DNA of 64,000 nt, taken from the NCBI RefSeq assembly GCF_030066895.1, contig NZ_JASJAV010000016.1, forward strand, positions 62,001 through 126,000, given 5' to 3'. Shown piece after piece: positions 10,112-22,488 of this stretch (positions are counted from its first letter, which is position 1; each line of letters begins with the position of its first letter). The translations under genes were made by a program, and so were the position numbers. This DNA comes from Breoghania sp. GTDB taxonomy: Bacteria; Pseudomonadota; Alphaproteobacteria; Rhizobiales; Stappiaceae. The notes under the pieces were generated by a model. The model was not told the origin of the DNA. It made no database searches and saw only the letters and a program-made list of their open reading frames with translations.

Positions 10112-10990
10112 TCATTCTTTTTCGGCTTCCGTGGGTGCCGTCGGCTTGACGCCGCCCAGCAGCGAGCCCTTCGGTGTCACGGCAGGGCCCTTGAGCTTGG
10201 CGGCGCGCGGCTTGCGGCCCTGAAGGGCGGCGACGACACCACGAAGCGTCTTCACGTCCTGCTCTGACAGGCCTGCCTTGTGCAGGATGTTGCGAAGCTG
10301 GCGCACCATCGCCGACTTCTTGTCCTCGGTGCGGAAGTAATTGGCATCCTCCAACGCACCTTCCAGATGATCGAACAGACGGATCAGTTCCTCGCGGCTG
10401 GCCGGCTCTCCATGCGCTTCATGGAAGGGTAGTACGCCGCCGGTGGCGAGCTTGCGCCATTCGTAGGCGATCACTAGCACGGCCTGGGCGAGATTGAGCG
10501 AGGCGTAGGTGGGATCGACCGGCAGGGTGACGATTTCGTCGGAAAACGCCACTTCCTCGTTGTTCAGCCCCCAGCGCTCGCGCCCAAACAGAACGCCCGT
10601 CGCCAGTCCGTTGCTGCCGTGGGTAACCAGCGTCTTTGCCGCCTCGTCCGGCCCGCGCACGGGCTTGGGGATCTCGCGCGAGCGCGCCGTGGTGGCAAAG
10701 GCGAAGTGCAGATCGGCGACCGCGTCCTCCACCCGGTCGAACACCTTCACCGCATCGACCACGTGATTGGCCCGGCTGGCGGCCGCATAGGCGCGCTGAT
10801 TGGGCCAACCGTCGCGCGGATTGACGATGCGCAGGTCCTTCAGGCCGAAATTGGCCATGGCGCGCGCCGTCGTGCCGATATTCTCGCCAAGCTGCGGCTC
10901 GCACAGGATGATCACCGGCGGGAGAATGAGCGAAGGCGGCGCCGGGACGGCGCCGGTATCGGAACCAGTATCTGGAGTTATGTCGGACAT
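10112..10990 (-). CDS. trmJ: tRNA/rRNA methyltransferase of the TrmJ/TrmH (SPOUT) family
   Basis: Intact 292-residue SPOUT methyltransferase. LPPVIILCEPQLGENIGTTARAMANFGL is the family N-terminal signature (split: ILCEPQLGENIGTTAR); VLFGRERWGLNNEEVAFSDE and LNLAQAVLVIAYEW are the cofactor-knot motifs. TrmJ enzymes 2-O-methylate position 32 of tRNA. The start MSDITPDTG at 10990 is chosen because the upstream in-frame extension is low-quality sequence overlapping a repeat. C-terminus is lysine-rich (TAPTEAEKE). Lies 13 bases upstream of murI on the same strand, probably one transcript. Confidence 0.92.
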   Translation of the reverse strand: MSDITPDTGSDTGAVPAPPSLILPPVIILCEPQLGENIGTTARAMANFGLKDLRIVNPRDGWPNQRAYAAASRANHVVDAVKVFDRVEDAVADLHFAFATTARSREIPKPVRGPDEAAKTLVTHGSNGLATGVLFGRERWGLNNEEVAFSDEIVTLPVDPTYASLNLAQAVLVIAYEWRKLATGGVLPFHEAHGEPASREELIRLFDHLEGALEDANYFRTEDKKSAMVRQLRNILHKAGLSEQDVKTLRGVVAALQGRKPRAAKLKGPAVTPKGSLLGGVKPTAPTEAEKE

Positions 10991-11123
10991 GGCCGAGGGG
11001 TTTAGCTCAAGCGGCAAGGGTTGGGAAGTGGGAGAAACGGCGGTCACGCACCGGCAGATGGCAGAGCGCCACTTTTCCCGGTGCGCGCCATCTCTCCATC
11101 GCCGAAGTTCAGCTTCACCGCCA

Positions 11124-11209
11124 TCATCCCCCGACAAAGTCCGGGGGATCCATCACCCCAAACACATGTCGATCGTGCTGAATTGCCCGGACGAAGCCGG
11201 GCAATAACG
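11124..11209. repeat. inverted-repeat element, family B copy 1
   Basis: About 86 bp: TCATCCCCCGACAAAGTCC at one end and GCCCGGACGAAGCCGGGCAA at the other, each end itself a small hairpin (CCCGG...CCGGG). Interior shares GGATCCATCA and GAATTGCCCGG with the other copies. Confidence 0.8.
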
Positions 11210-11255
11210 AAGGAGAGGCGGCAGCCAGGATGTCCGCCTCGCCTCCCCCTTTTCC

Positions 11256-12506
11256 TCAAAGCTTCGAGAACACCACCGAGGCGTTCACGCCGCCGAAGCC
11301 GAAGCCGTTGGAGAGCACGTGGCGGAGCTTCTTCTCCCGAGCGCCCTCGTTCAGCATGTCGTAGGCGCGCGGCCTCGTCCGGCTCGCAGAGGTAGCGAAG
11401 GCGGCATGATGCCGGTGATCAGCGCCTTGACCGCCGCAATCGCCTCAGCCGCACCGGCAGCACCCAGAAGATGCCCGATGGCCAACTTTCGACGAGATGG
11501 AGAGATCCTTGCCGCGATTGGCGAAGATGGAGTAGATCGCCGTCAGCTGCGCCGCATCGCCCAAAGGCGTGAAGGTCAAGTGCGCGTTGATGTAGCCGAT
11601 ACCGGATTGCGACAGCCCGGCCACTTCCAGCGCATGGCGCCCTTCTGCCCGCGCGCATCTTCCGGCGACGCGGTGACATGGTGCGCATCGGCCGTGGTGC
11701 TGTAGCCGGTGATTTCGGCGAGCGGCTCCGCACCGCGCCCTTCGGCGTGCCCCAGCGTCTCCAGAACGAGAACGCCCTCGCCCATCACGAAACCGTCGCG
11801 GCCCGCATCGAAGGGACGCAAGGCGCCCTGCTGATCTTCGTTGCGCTTGGTGGACAGGGCACGCACGCGCGGCCGAAAAACCCGCATAGGAGACGGGATC
11901 GATGCAGGCTTCCGCACCGCCTGCGACCGCGACTTCCGCTTCACCTGTACGCAGCATGCGGAAGGCATCGCCCAGCGCCTGAACACCGGCCGCACAGGCG
12001 GTGACCGGCGTGCCGAGCGGCCCGCGCAAGCCGTGGCGGATGGAAATCTGCCCGGCGGCAAGATTGGCAAGGGAGGACGGCACGAGGAACGGAGACACCC
12101 GGCGCGGCCCCTTTTCGGCCACCAGCTTGGCCGCGACCGTCATGGCCGGGAAACCGCCGATACCGGAGGCGATGATGGTCGCGGTCTTTTCGCGGTTCTC
12201 ATCGGTTTCCGGCTTCCAGTGGGCCTGATTGAGCGCTTCCTGAGCCGCGGCAAGCGCGAAATGGATGAAGCGCTCCATGCGCTTCTGCTCACGCGGTTCG
12301 ATGAAATCATTGGGATCGAACCCGCCTTCCGGGTCCTCCTCGCGCGTCGGCACTTCCTCGGCCACCTGACAGGCGTGCTGGGAGGCGTCGAAGCGGGTGA
12401 GTTTGCGCAAGCCGCTCATGCCGGACACGAGGCGCTTCCAATAGGTCTCCACGCCGACGCAGAGAGGCGTCAATGCGCCCATTCCGGTGATGACGATGCG
12501 CTTCAT
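11256..12506 (-). pseudogene. fabF: 3-oxoacyl-ACP synthase II FabF, multiply broken
   Basis: Condensing enzyme of fatty-acid elongation. Start MKRIVITGMGALTP at 12506; the catalytic cysteine lies in [15 protein letters not shown]. Frameshifts occur near 11860 (YAGFSAAR then ALSTKRNED), near 11620 (GAMR then [11 protein letters not shown]), near 11487 and near 11360. The first active-site histidine motif, normally N-A-H-x-T-S-T, reads [11 protein letters not shown], with the last conserved serine changed to phenylalanine (TCC to TTC). Correct C-terminal sequence NGFGFGGVNASVVFSKL ends at 11256. Substitutions in a catalytic motif on top of indels argue for real decay. A second FabF/FabB elsewhere would be needed. 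Confidence 0.9.
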
Positions 12507-12848
12507 GACAGTGTCCATTCCTTCGAACTGTGTGAGGGCATTGATAAGGGAAAGTGGAGAGGTTCGCGGCAAAGGGCAAGGGGGGGTAGGATGTTTGTCG
12601 CAGGCCTCAAAAGGCAATCTTACTCCTTTTTGCGCACGCGACCCGACGTTTCTCAAAAATGAAATTCCGGGCACACCGCATGGTTGCGACGGAACGTCAG
12701 GAATGGCCGTGCGGAGGGGACCTCGTCAGAACCGACGGGGGCGAAGGCTCACTGGTGGAAAGCCGAGGCACCCGATCCCGCCCCGCAACGAAACACCGAC
12801 GCTAGGGTGCTGCCTCCTCGTCTCTCATTCCCTCTCCTCCCCTCCGCT

Positions 12849-12954
12849 GTCATTCCCGTGAAGGCGGGGATCCAGTAACCACAGAACGCAAGAATTGCTC
12901 GAAATCGAGAGGCCTCTGGAATGCTGGATTCTCGCCTTCGCGGGAATAACAATC
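12849..12954. repeat. long inverted-repeat element, family A copy 2
   Basis: Begins GTCATTCCCGTGAAGGCGGGG, contains ATCCAGTAACCACAG and CTCTGGAATGCTGGAT, ends CGCCTTCGCGGGAATAAC. Same orientation as copy 1. Confidence 0.85.
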
Positions 12955-13047
12955 GAAGACGGGAGAGAGCGTTGTGCTCCAGATGTTACCGAAGCAGGAG
13001 AAGACTGCGCTGATCCGCTTGGGCGGCGATTGAAAAGACACAAGTCC

Positions 13048-13065
13048 CCTCTCCCATGGGAGAGG
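13048..13065. repeat. 18-bp perfect palindrome
   Basis: CCTCTCCCATGGGAGAGG is its own reverse complement. Could be a regulator site or the core of a dispersed palindromic repeat; no neighbouring copy was noticed in the window. Confidence 0.7.
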
Positions 13066-13146
13066 TAATCTCGCTGCGTTCCCCGAGATGCCTCCGCGAA
13101 GCTTCTCGCTCCCTCACGCCTTCGCGCGCATATCCTCCAACACTTC

Positions 13147-13989
13147 TCAGTCGATCATCGCGTCATCCCTCAGGCGATTGTCGTAGTTCTCCATGCCCAT
13201 GAAGCGCTTCAGCGCGGCGATGTCGTCGGCGAGCCACAGGCCGCCCTCGCTTAAATTGGAATAACCGCGCGCCGACAGGATCGTCTTCAGCTCCCGCGCC
13301 AGATCGCCCGAGATCGGGATCAGATCCTCCTCACGGCTCGGGAAATAGGAAAGCCGGTGCAACCGGTAGCAGCGCACCAGTTACTCGATCGGCTCGGCAT
13401 GGTCGTAGACGGAAATGTCCACGTGCGCGACCCCCGATCCGTCGTAGCCGCCACCCGCCTTCATGACGAGGACCGCCGCCGATTGCTGACCGCGCAGCTC
13501 TCCGCCCGCATCCCAGCCCGCACGAAGTGCTGCGACGAGGCGCTCGGTGAGCTCGCCTTCCACTGCCCCGAAGGCAGTTACCATGTCGGAAAGGACGCAA
13601 TCGGAAGCCAGGGCGTTGCCCGTGGTGACGCAATGCGCCCCCGTGCAGGAACCGACAGCCCCTTCCCAGCTCACCGCCGTCTCGCCGGTGAAGGCGGCGG
13701 GCGGGGTGGTGAGCGTCATGGCCGCGATCTGGCGCTCGTCGCACACATCGTCGTCGCCGGTCAGGATGGCGAGCGCCTCGGCGGGCGTTGCGCCGCGCTC
13801 CATCAGGGTGAGACCGTCATCGCCGTGACGCGGGTTGGAAAACGCCTGTGTGGTGAGGCAGGCCGCCCCTTCCCCGCCGGCAAAGACCCGGCCGTGCAGC
13901 ACGATCGAGCCCACGCCAGGAAACTTCGATTGTACGGCACAGCCGATCTCGCCGGTTTCCGGGTCACGGCCGATGATGGAATAAGTCAT
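13147..13989 (-). pseudogene. DUF1028 family (Ntn-hydrolase-like) protein, one in-frame stop
   Basis: Start MTYSIIGRDPETGEIGCAVQ at 13989 matches the DUF1028 N-terminus, where the residue after the initiator region becomes the N-terminal nucleophile in Ntn-hydrolase-like folds. The GGGYDGSGVAHVDISVYDH block is also family-typical. The only lesion is TAA at 13381-13383 in ...HAEPIE-stop-LVRCYRLHRLSYF; reading continues in the same frame to 13147. Glutamine (CAA) fits by a single C-to-T change. Function of the family is not established. Confidence 0.75.
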
Positions 13990-14174
13990 GCGCAGGCCCT
14001 GTCTGGAAAAGCAATATCCATTCCCTAGGCCAAGGCATGAGCACGGTTCAACCGTACCTTCGCAAAAAATGACCGGCACGCCGGAAAGCATCGCCGGTCA
14101 ACGGGAACACCCAGAAAGGCGTCGAGCGGCACTCGACCGAAAGAACCTGCCGCCATGAGAATGGCAGGCGTAGA

Positions 14175-14464
14175 TCAGTTGCCGATTGCTACAAATGAGA
14201 ACTGCTGGTCCTGCTTGTTGTCGCTACCGTTGCCGGTGATGGCCATCGCGTTGGCCGTATTCAGAAACGGAAAGGCGACGTTACCGAGCGAACTCCGGTT
14301 CAAAGTTCCATAGCCGGTCTGCGACCCCACGAGCGGCGGGACGGAAGCAAAGCTGGGCTCGAAATCGAGGACGTAGACGCCCTCCTGCTGGCGAGAGATC
14401 GAGCAACCTTCGCCCGATATCAGCGTTCCGTCTGCAACAACCGTCCCCCAACTATCCTGGTCAT
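14175..14464 (-). pseudogene. small fibre-like beta-repeat protein, probable 1-bp frameshift at start
   Basis: About 96 codons of unknown function. The body (TLISGEGCSISRQQEGVYVL, then FEPSFASVPPLVGSQTGYG, then AMAITGNGSDNKQDQQFSFV) has the pattern of C-terminal domains in collagen-like or tail-fibre proteins. A good ribosome site GGAGG (14473-14477) stands 8 bases before ATG 14464, but that ATG reads MTRIVGG then leaves the frame; one G lost from a G run near 14449 would join it to GTVVADGTLISG. Without that change the only start is a weak TTG upstream. Neighbour of an AT-rich island, possibly acquired. Confidence 0.45.
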
Positions 14465-17168
<2,704 letters not shown>

Positions 17169-17568
17169 TCAGGGTTTAGATCATCCGACAAGAATGAAGA
17201 AGGGGCGGCCGCGGAGGCTGCCCCTTTTTGTTGTTGTGGTGTCTCTCCAAGGCAGGCCAGAAACGGGCACGCCTCCTCCTGACTGTCATTCCCGTTGCAC
17301 GCGGGCAACACCCCGCCGTCTCATGACCTGATGGACAAGACAGGGGGTTGCGATCGGCCGCGCAAAAGCGCATCTGAATGGCCCGCCGAAAGCCGGCAAT
17401 CGCTTTTACTTTGAATACGGGACGCCGCCGCAAATGCACATCGCGAGCCGCTTGCCCACGAGGGCAGCCCCCCTGCGCTAGAGACCGCGTTAGCGGCCCG
17501 GCCGGGATATGCGGGACAGGGCACAAGCCCCTCGTACCGACCTCTCCCCGTGTTCAAAGGTATCCCAC
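17169..17568. other. intergenic between icd2 and rtcB2
   Basis: 400 bases: the icd2 terminator, then sequence with no coding signal leading to the rtcB2 start. No repeat copy or regulator site stands out. Confidence 0.5.
17202..17229 (+). terminator. Rho-independent terminator of icd2
   Basis: GGGGCGGCC pairs with GGCTGCCCC around a short loop and is followed by TTTTTG, 34 bases after the icd2 stop. Confidence 0.85.
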
Positions 17569-18777
17569 ATGGGCAATCCTTTTGCGGACGACTCTCCGGG
17601 CTTCTCCGGCGAGGCGTCCATCCATGCATTCTATTCCGACGCATCCTGGATCGAAGGCGCGGCGGTCGATCAGTTGCGGCAGGTTTCGCGGCTGGAAGGC
17701 GTTCAACGGATCGTGGCATTTCCCGATCTTCATCCCGGCAAGTACGGCCCGGTCGGCAGCGCAATCCTGGCGAGACAGCTCTATCCGCACCTGATTGGCA
17801 ACGACATCGACTGCGGCATGTCGCTCTTCGTGCTCGACATCCCCGCCCGAAAGCTGCGGCTCGACAAGATCGCGGAGAAGTTGAAGGAGCTTGAAGGCGG
17901 CTGGGACGGTGACGCTCCGGCCCGTCTTGCAGAAACCGGCCTGCCGCGCGACCTCTTCCTCGAGGCGCTCGGCACAATCGGCGGCGGCAAACACTTCTGC
18001 GAGCTGCAGGGCGTGGCAAGCATCACCGAGCCCGAAGCCCTGGCGGCCGCGGACCTCACGCGCGACAGCACGTTGCTGCTCGTTCACTCCGGCTCCCGGT
18101 CGCTCGGGATCTCCGTCTTCGACACGATCCGCGATGTGGCCGACGGTCTTGACGGCAGCTGCGAGCGCTCGACGGCATATCTCAGGGCGCATGACGATGC
18201 GCGGTCGCTTGGGCGGCGCTCAACCGTGAGGTGATCGCCGAGCGGGCGGCCGAGGCATTGCGTGCCAAGTGTCGTCTGATCGCGAACGTGCCGCACAACC
18301 TGATCGAGGTACAGGCGGGCGCCTTCCTCCATCGAAATGGCGCGGCCAAGGCCGACATAGCGCTCGTTCCGATCGCCGGCTCGCGCGATACGCCGAGTTT
18401 CCTCGTGAAGCCGACGGCTAATCGCGAGGAGGCGCTTTCCTCGCTCGCGCATAGAGCGGGTCGCAAATACAACCGCAGCTCCATGACGGGGCCGTATCGG
18501 TCAGACACGATCGGAGCGTGACAGGCTCGCCCGCAATGCCTCGGGCAGTCTAGTTATCTGCGACGACCGCGCCCTGCTGATCGAAGAGGCTCCGGCCGCT
18601 TACAAGAACCCGGTCCATGTGATCGAGGATATTGAGCGGCACGGTCTCGTCACCACGATTGCGACGTTGAAGCCGCTCGTGACCTTCAAGAAATCCGCGT
18701 CCCGAGATGAGCGGGAGGTCGAGCAGCGCCCGGCCCGATCAAAGCGGATGCACGAAAAAGGAAGGGCGCGGCGATGA
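17569..18777 (+). pseudogene. rtcB2: RtcB-like RNA ligase (RtcB2), two frameshifts
   Basis: RtcB2 partners with PrfH in a known ribosome-repair system that re-ligates 16S rRNA cut in the decoding centre. Start MGNPFADDSPGFSG; motifs IVAFPDLHPGKYGPVG, LIGNDIDCGM, GGGKHFCEL, LLVHSGSRSLG, NVPHNLIEV, FLHRNGAA, SLAHRAGRKYNRSS and GSLVICDD. Two extra bases (CG) near 18200 and two missing bases (GC/CG) near 18516 break the frame. Several motif residues look degraded against the family: G to D in NDI-G-CGM, N to K in GGG-N-HF, G to R in AH-G-AGR, K to N in FLHR-K-GAA. TGA at 18775-18777 overlaps the prfH ATG. Confidence 0.85.
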
Positions 18778-19427
18778 ACGATCGACAAAGACTGCGCCTT
18801 CTCGTGACGAGCGGCGACGGCCCGCGCGAGTGCCGCCTGGCGGTGACGCTCGTGGTTCGCCGAATGGAACGCGAGGTGACCGAAATGGGGCTGCGGATCT
18901 CCGTTGCCCTGCCGAACGACATGCGGATGGAGGACGGATCTGCAAAGGACGTCGCCTCCGCGCTGGTCACCATTGACGGTGAGCACACGGCCACCCTTGC
19001 GGATCGCTGGCGGAGAACGGTGCGCTGGGCCGCGCCGAACCCCTTCCGCCCCCACCACAAGCGCCAGAACTGGTTCGTCGGCGTCTTCGCGGTGGAAACG
19101 GGAGAGGGCCCGCTTGGCCGGATCGACCGGAACGATCTCAGGTTCGAGATGTTCCGCGCCGGGATCCCCTGCGGGCAGCACCGGAACACCACCGACAGTG
19201 CTGTCCGTCTGACGCATCTGCCGAGCGGCGTTTCGGTGATCGCAAAGAACGAACGCTCCCAGCACCGCAACAAGCAGGTGGCGCTGGACCACCTGGCCGC
19301 TCGCCTCTTCTTCGCACAGCAGGCGGAGGAGGCGCAGCGGAAAACGGCGGAAAACCGGCTCCACAAGCGAGTGGAACGCGGTAATCCGGTGCGTTGCTTC
19401 AAGGGACCGGACTTCCGTGAGACGTGA
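18774..19427 (+). CDS. prfH: peptide chain release factor H with altered GGQ motif
   Basis: 217-residue release-factor homologue PrfH, which releases peptides from ribosomes damaged in the decoding centre. The domain around 120-150 normally reads (G)GGQHVNKTDSAVR; here it is IPCGQHRNTTDSAVRLTH, so the first glycine of the catalytic GGQ is cysteine (TGC) and the valine after QH is arginine. The rest (HLPSGVSV near 155; ERSQHRNKQVALDHL near 170) is typical. Open frame with no stops, overlapping rtcB2 by 4 bases (ATGA). Given the broken partner and a non-canonical GGQ, probably inactive. Confidence 0.85.
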   Translation: MNDRQRLRLLVTSGDGPRECRLAVTLVVRRMEREVTEMGLRISVALPNDMRMEDGSAKDVASALVTIDGEHTATLADRWRRTVRWAAPNPFRPHHKRQNWFVGVFAVETGEGPLGRIDRNDLRFEMFRAGIPCGQHRNTTDSAVRLTHLPSGVSVIAKNERSQHRNKQVALDHLAARLFFAQQAEEAQRKTAENRLHKRVERGNPVRCFKGPDFRET

Positions 19428-19520
19428 GCCCGCCGACAAGAAAGGGAGCGGCCGCCTTGGCCGCTCCCCCCTACTATAGGGTGGATCGACGGCGGCAGTG
19501 GGACGATCGAACTCTCCGCC

Positions 19521-19608
19521 GTCATCCCCCGGCTTCGTCCGGGGTATCCATCGCTCTCCGCATATGCTGCAACCCACTGGATTGCCCGGACAAAGCCGGG
19601 CAATGAGG
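19521..19608. repeat. inverted-repeat element, family B copy 2
   Basis: GTCATCCCCCGGCTTCGTCC ... ATTGCCCGGACAAAGCCGGG CAATGAGG; 88 bp with a hairpin at each end and CATATGCTGCAACC inside. Lies between convergent genes. Confidence 0.85.
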
Positions 19609-19694
19609 GTGGTAGGAATTGTCGAGAAACGTGAAAACACCAAAGATTGCCGGTGGCCGAGGCCCGCCGGGCTCTCAGACCCGCACCTTCCACC

Positions 19695-20448
19695 TCAAAC
19701 GCCCAGCGCCGCCTCGATGGCCGCGATCTGGGCGCGGATGTCCACGCGCGCCTCGCTGGTATTCTGCAACCGGCGATCTTCGAGCACTTCCGCATCCGGA
19801 TGGGTTGCGGCCCAGTCCTGAAGCACGCGGTCACGCTGGACCAAAAGTTCCTCGAACTGCGGGCGATAGAGCACACCACCATGGCGTTCAGCCACTCGTT
19901 CAGCGCCCAGTTGGGATGGGCCAGCTCGATGTGGAAGTGATCCAGCAGGAAGATCGCATCGTTGGCCCGATAGAGCGTCTCGTTGGTCACCCAGCGGTTC
20001 GTGGTGAAGATGCGCAAGGTCCGTCCCACCCCGTCGACGCTGATCGCGCCGATATGGACGAAGCGGTCGTCCTCCGCCTCCGGCACGAAGGCTCTGGAGA
20101 GCTTCCACGGCTCAAGGCCGGGCATGCAACGGGCCGGGCGCCGAACAGATGGAAATGGCCGTTCTCGCCCTCCATCATCTCGCCCAGCGTGTGGGAATGA
20201 TAGAAATACTGGCTCGCCTCATCCTGCACGTCGCCGCGCGGATAGCGCTTCCAGATCAGGAAATCGCCCTGATTGCGCAGCACTTCCGCCACCACGCTGG
20301 TGCCGGATTTGGCAAGCGCACGCTCGCAGGTGAGCACGGTGGAAGCCGCATCGTGCATCGCTTCCAGACGATCCCGTGCAAGGTCGGAGAAATCCGGCAC
20401 GGCGACACCCGCATCGCCGGTCTGAATGCCCGCTTCCGCAAATCCCAT
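19695..20448 (-). pseudogene. conserved hypothetical protein (DUF6969-like), two frameshifts
   Basis: Start MGFAEAGIQTGDAG at 20448 is supported by GGAGGTGAC a few bases upstream. Recognisable blocks are GDFLIWKRYPRGDVQD, SQYFYHSHTLGEMMEGENG with HFHLF (a cluster of histidines that could bind metal), FVHIGAISVDGVG and LRIFTTNRWVTNETLYRA. Frameshifts near 20128 (ARPVACPA then LEPWKLSRAF) and near 19880 (LNAMVV then LYRPQFEELL). The resemblance to DUF6969 proteins is from memory and uncertain; no function can be stated. Confidence 0.55.
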
Positions 20449-20515
20449 GACGTCACCTCCTCGCGATAGGGTACGAGACCAGAACCTTCCGACCCCGTAC
20501 AATTGTTCCCGCCAC

Positions 20516-21227
20516 TCAGAGCGGCGGCAGGCCGAGCTGTTCGTGCACCGCAGCTTCGCGGCTGGTCCTCATCCCGACGGTCCAGCCCTCCTGAACCGCG
20601 ATCTCAGCGGGAACGCCCGAGGCCGCACGATAGAGCGCCCACATGGCGCCAACCCGGTTGGAGAACTCGCAGTGAACGAAGAGTGGATAGTTGCCCGTAT
20701 CCTCAAGGAGCCCGGCGAGATCCTTGATCTGCTCTGGCATCGGCGCCTTGGATCGGCACCGGTACGTTAATGTAGGTCATGCCGGCGGCCTCAACGAGCG
20801 CCTTTTCCGCGGTTGCACCTTCCTCGGCCGTGTTGAGGTTGATGATGGTCTTGAACCCGAGACCGGAAAGAATGCTCATGCCCGCCGGGTTGATCACGCC
20901 GCCGGTGCCGATATAGGGCGTGGCGCGCAGGTAGTTCTCGACGATCCCCGGCATCTTGTCGCCGTAGGCCGCCTGGGTGGCCTTGGTGGTCGTGTCATAG
21001 GGAGCAGATGGCAAGGCCACCGCATCGGCAGGCTTTGCAGGCGCGGCTGCGGCCGGAGCGCACGGATTGACGGGCTTGGCCACCACCGAGGCGCACGGGT
21101 TCAGCAGAACAGGCGCGCAAGGGTTCTTCGGCTGGGCGATGGCAGCGGGCCCCGCCGCCCCCACCACCACGGCCGCGACGGGCACAAGCGCAGCGGTCAG
21201 CAGGCTGGTACAGATTTTCTTCATCAT
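20516..21227 (-). pseudogene. secreted tyrosine-phosphatase-like / beta-lactamase-hydrolase-like phosphatase, frameshifted
   Basis: Start MMKKICTSLLTAALVPVAAV is a signal peptide, followed by a Pro/Ala/Cys repeat linker with NPCAP units (about residues 35-62) and a dual-specificity-phosphatase-like fold: ILSGLGFKTIINLNTAEEG and FVHCEFSNRVGAMWALYRA, the catalytic cysteine loop. The usual loop in this family is HC-x-x-G-N-R; here the glycine is serine. One frameshift near 20745 separates VPIQGADA from MPEQIKDLAGLL. Placement next to two YedE-type genes recalls the BigR sulfide-detoxification operons in Rhizobiales. Inference only. Confidence 0.65.
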
Positions 21228-21323
21228 AACAAGTCGTTCCTTCCTCTTGAAATCAGATCTTTGGAAACAGGCCTTTGCGTTCAGGCTTCTACGGCCTGTC
21301 CTTGTCGTTGGGTGGGGTGCGGA

Positions 21324-21926
21324 TCATCCTCCGCAGGCGTGCAGACTTGTTCGGCCGTGAAAGGCCCGCCGCGCGCGCTCCAGCTTTCTGCCGAGCACGA
21401 AACCAAGGGCGGCCACGACCACAAGCACGGCCAGGATCAGCCATTCCGGCAGGTCGGTGAGATCCGTCAGGCGCTGGGCATCGGGGCCCTTGGCAGCGAG
21501 ATAGAACCCGGTCAGCGGCCCGAAAACGGTGGCGAAAACGATCGTTCCGGCAACCATCCCGGCGAAGAACACCAGCGCATCGATACGGCCGGAGCCGAGA
21601 CCGACGAGCGAGGTGCCCGGGCAATAGCCGCCGAGCGCGAAGCCCGCGCCGATCAGCACGCCGCCGGCCACCATCGCCCAGAAGAACAGCGTCGGGATAT
21701 AGACGGCGTTGTTGCCGACGACGCCCGTCAGCCGCAGCAGGTAGAGCCCGATGGCCGCAACGAGGACGGCGGTGAACATCACCTTGAAGACGGCGAAGTC
21801 CTTCAGCGTGAACTGGCCGGTCAGCTTACGCGGAGAGCCGAACCCGGCCGCCTACAGTGCAAAGCCGAACAGAATGCCCGACAGAAGGCCGCTGGCGACG
21901 CCTGAATCATAAAACGGAATGCTCAT
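21324..21926 (-). pseudogene. YeeE/YedE-family (DUF395) transporter subunit, one in-frame stop
   Basis: Membrane protein of the YeeE/YedE sulfur-compound transport family. Start MSIPFYDSGVASGLLSGILF; conserved ALGGYCPGTSLVGL carries the family cysteine; several hydrophobic helices follow (GGVLIGAGFALGG, FFAGMVAGTIVFATVFGP, LILAVLVVVAALGFVLG). The only lesion is TAG at 21852-21854, between GFAL and AAGFGSPRKLT; glutamate or glutamine would fit. ATG overlaps the TGA of the upstream partner (ATGA), so the two are translationally coupled. Confidence 0.75.
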
Positions 21927-22463
21927 TGCCAGACCCTCCGCATGGCCATGGAGACGACGAAACCGGCGATGAAGAACCCGGCCAGAAACACGAACCCGGC
22001 CACCGCCAGCGTCACCCCACCGGACAGGCTGAGCCCCGAGGTGCAGCCGCGCACCGAAACCGGTCAGCGCACCGCCGATGAAGGCATAGACAAAGCGCTG
22101 GGTGCGGGTGACCTGCGGCCCGCGTTCAGTCTGAACCGAGATACGCCCGGCCGAGCGCGCGCCGAGATAGGCGCCGATCAGCACACCGATCGATTCCCAG
22201 GTGATCCACGCAACCAGCGGGCTGCCGGCCTGCACGAACGACCCGAAATAGGCGTTGGCGGCGGTCGCCTGCGGTACGGCCCAGTCGCTGACCTTCGCCG
22301 CAAAGCGGGTGACAAACCCGGATGCGCCGAGGCCGTGACCGAAAATCAGAAAAGTGACGAGCAAGGCAAGCCCCAGCGCGATACCGACGGCCAGAACGGC
22401 CGCGGCCCAGCCGACCTTGTTCCCAAAGAACGTGAACGTGCGGTTATCCGCCTTTCCCTCCAA
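21923..22463 (-). pseudogene. YeeE/YedE-family (DUF395) transporter subunit, frameshifted
   Basis: Partner of the downstream YedE-like gene. Contains WITWESIGVLIGAYLGARSAG and FIGGALTGFGAR; then about two bases are missing near 22050, after which RGCTSGLGLSGGVTLAVAGF continues in another frame to TGA at 21923. The GC-rich site (GCGCGGC) resembles other dinucleotide indels in the window. The start is a TTG at 22463 directly behind a strong GGAGG-like stretch; no ATG is available before the first helix. An inverted-repeat operator sits immediately upstream. Confidence 0.75.
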
Positions 22464-22464
22464 G

Positions 22465-22488
22465 TTACATATTAATATTAGTATGTAA
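22465..22488 (-). promoter_or_regulatory. inverted-repeat operator upstream of YedE operon
   Basis: TTACATA and TATGTAA are perfect 7-bp arms around an AT-rich 10-bp centre, 2 bases upstream of the start. ArsR-type repressors such as BigR bind AT-rich inverted repeats in front of comparable operons; the regulator gene itself is not in the window. Confidence 0.65.

Larger units (their letters stand above)
12507..13146. other. intergenic with family A repeat and an 18-bp palindrome
   Basis: 640 bases without a credible gene. Holds repeat family A copy 2 (12849-12954) and the perfect palindrome CCTCTCCCATGGGAGAGG at 13048-13065. An acyl carrier protein gene, often found beside fabF, is not present. 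Confidence 0.6.

Noticed and set aside
18551-18560. CTAG in rtcB2 as another stop lesion
   Set aside because: In the correct frame it is CTA GTT (Leu-Val) in GSLVICDD, so it is sense.
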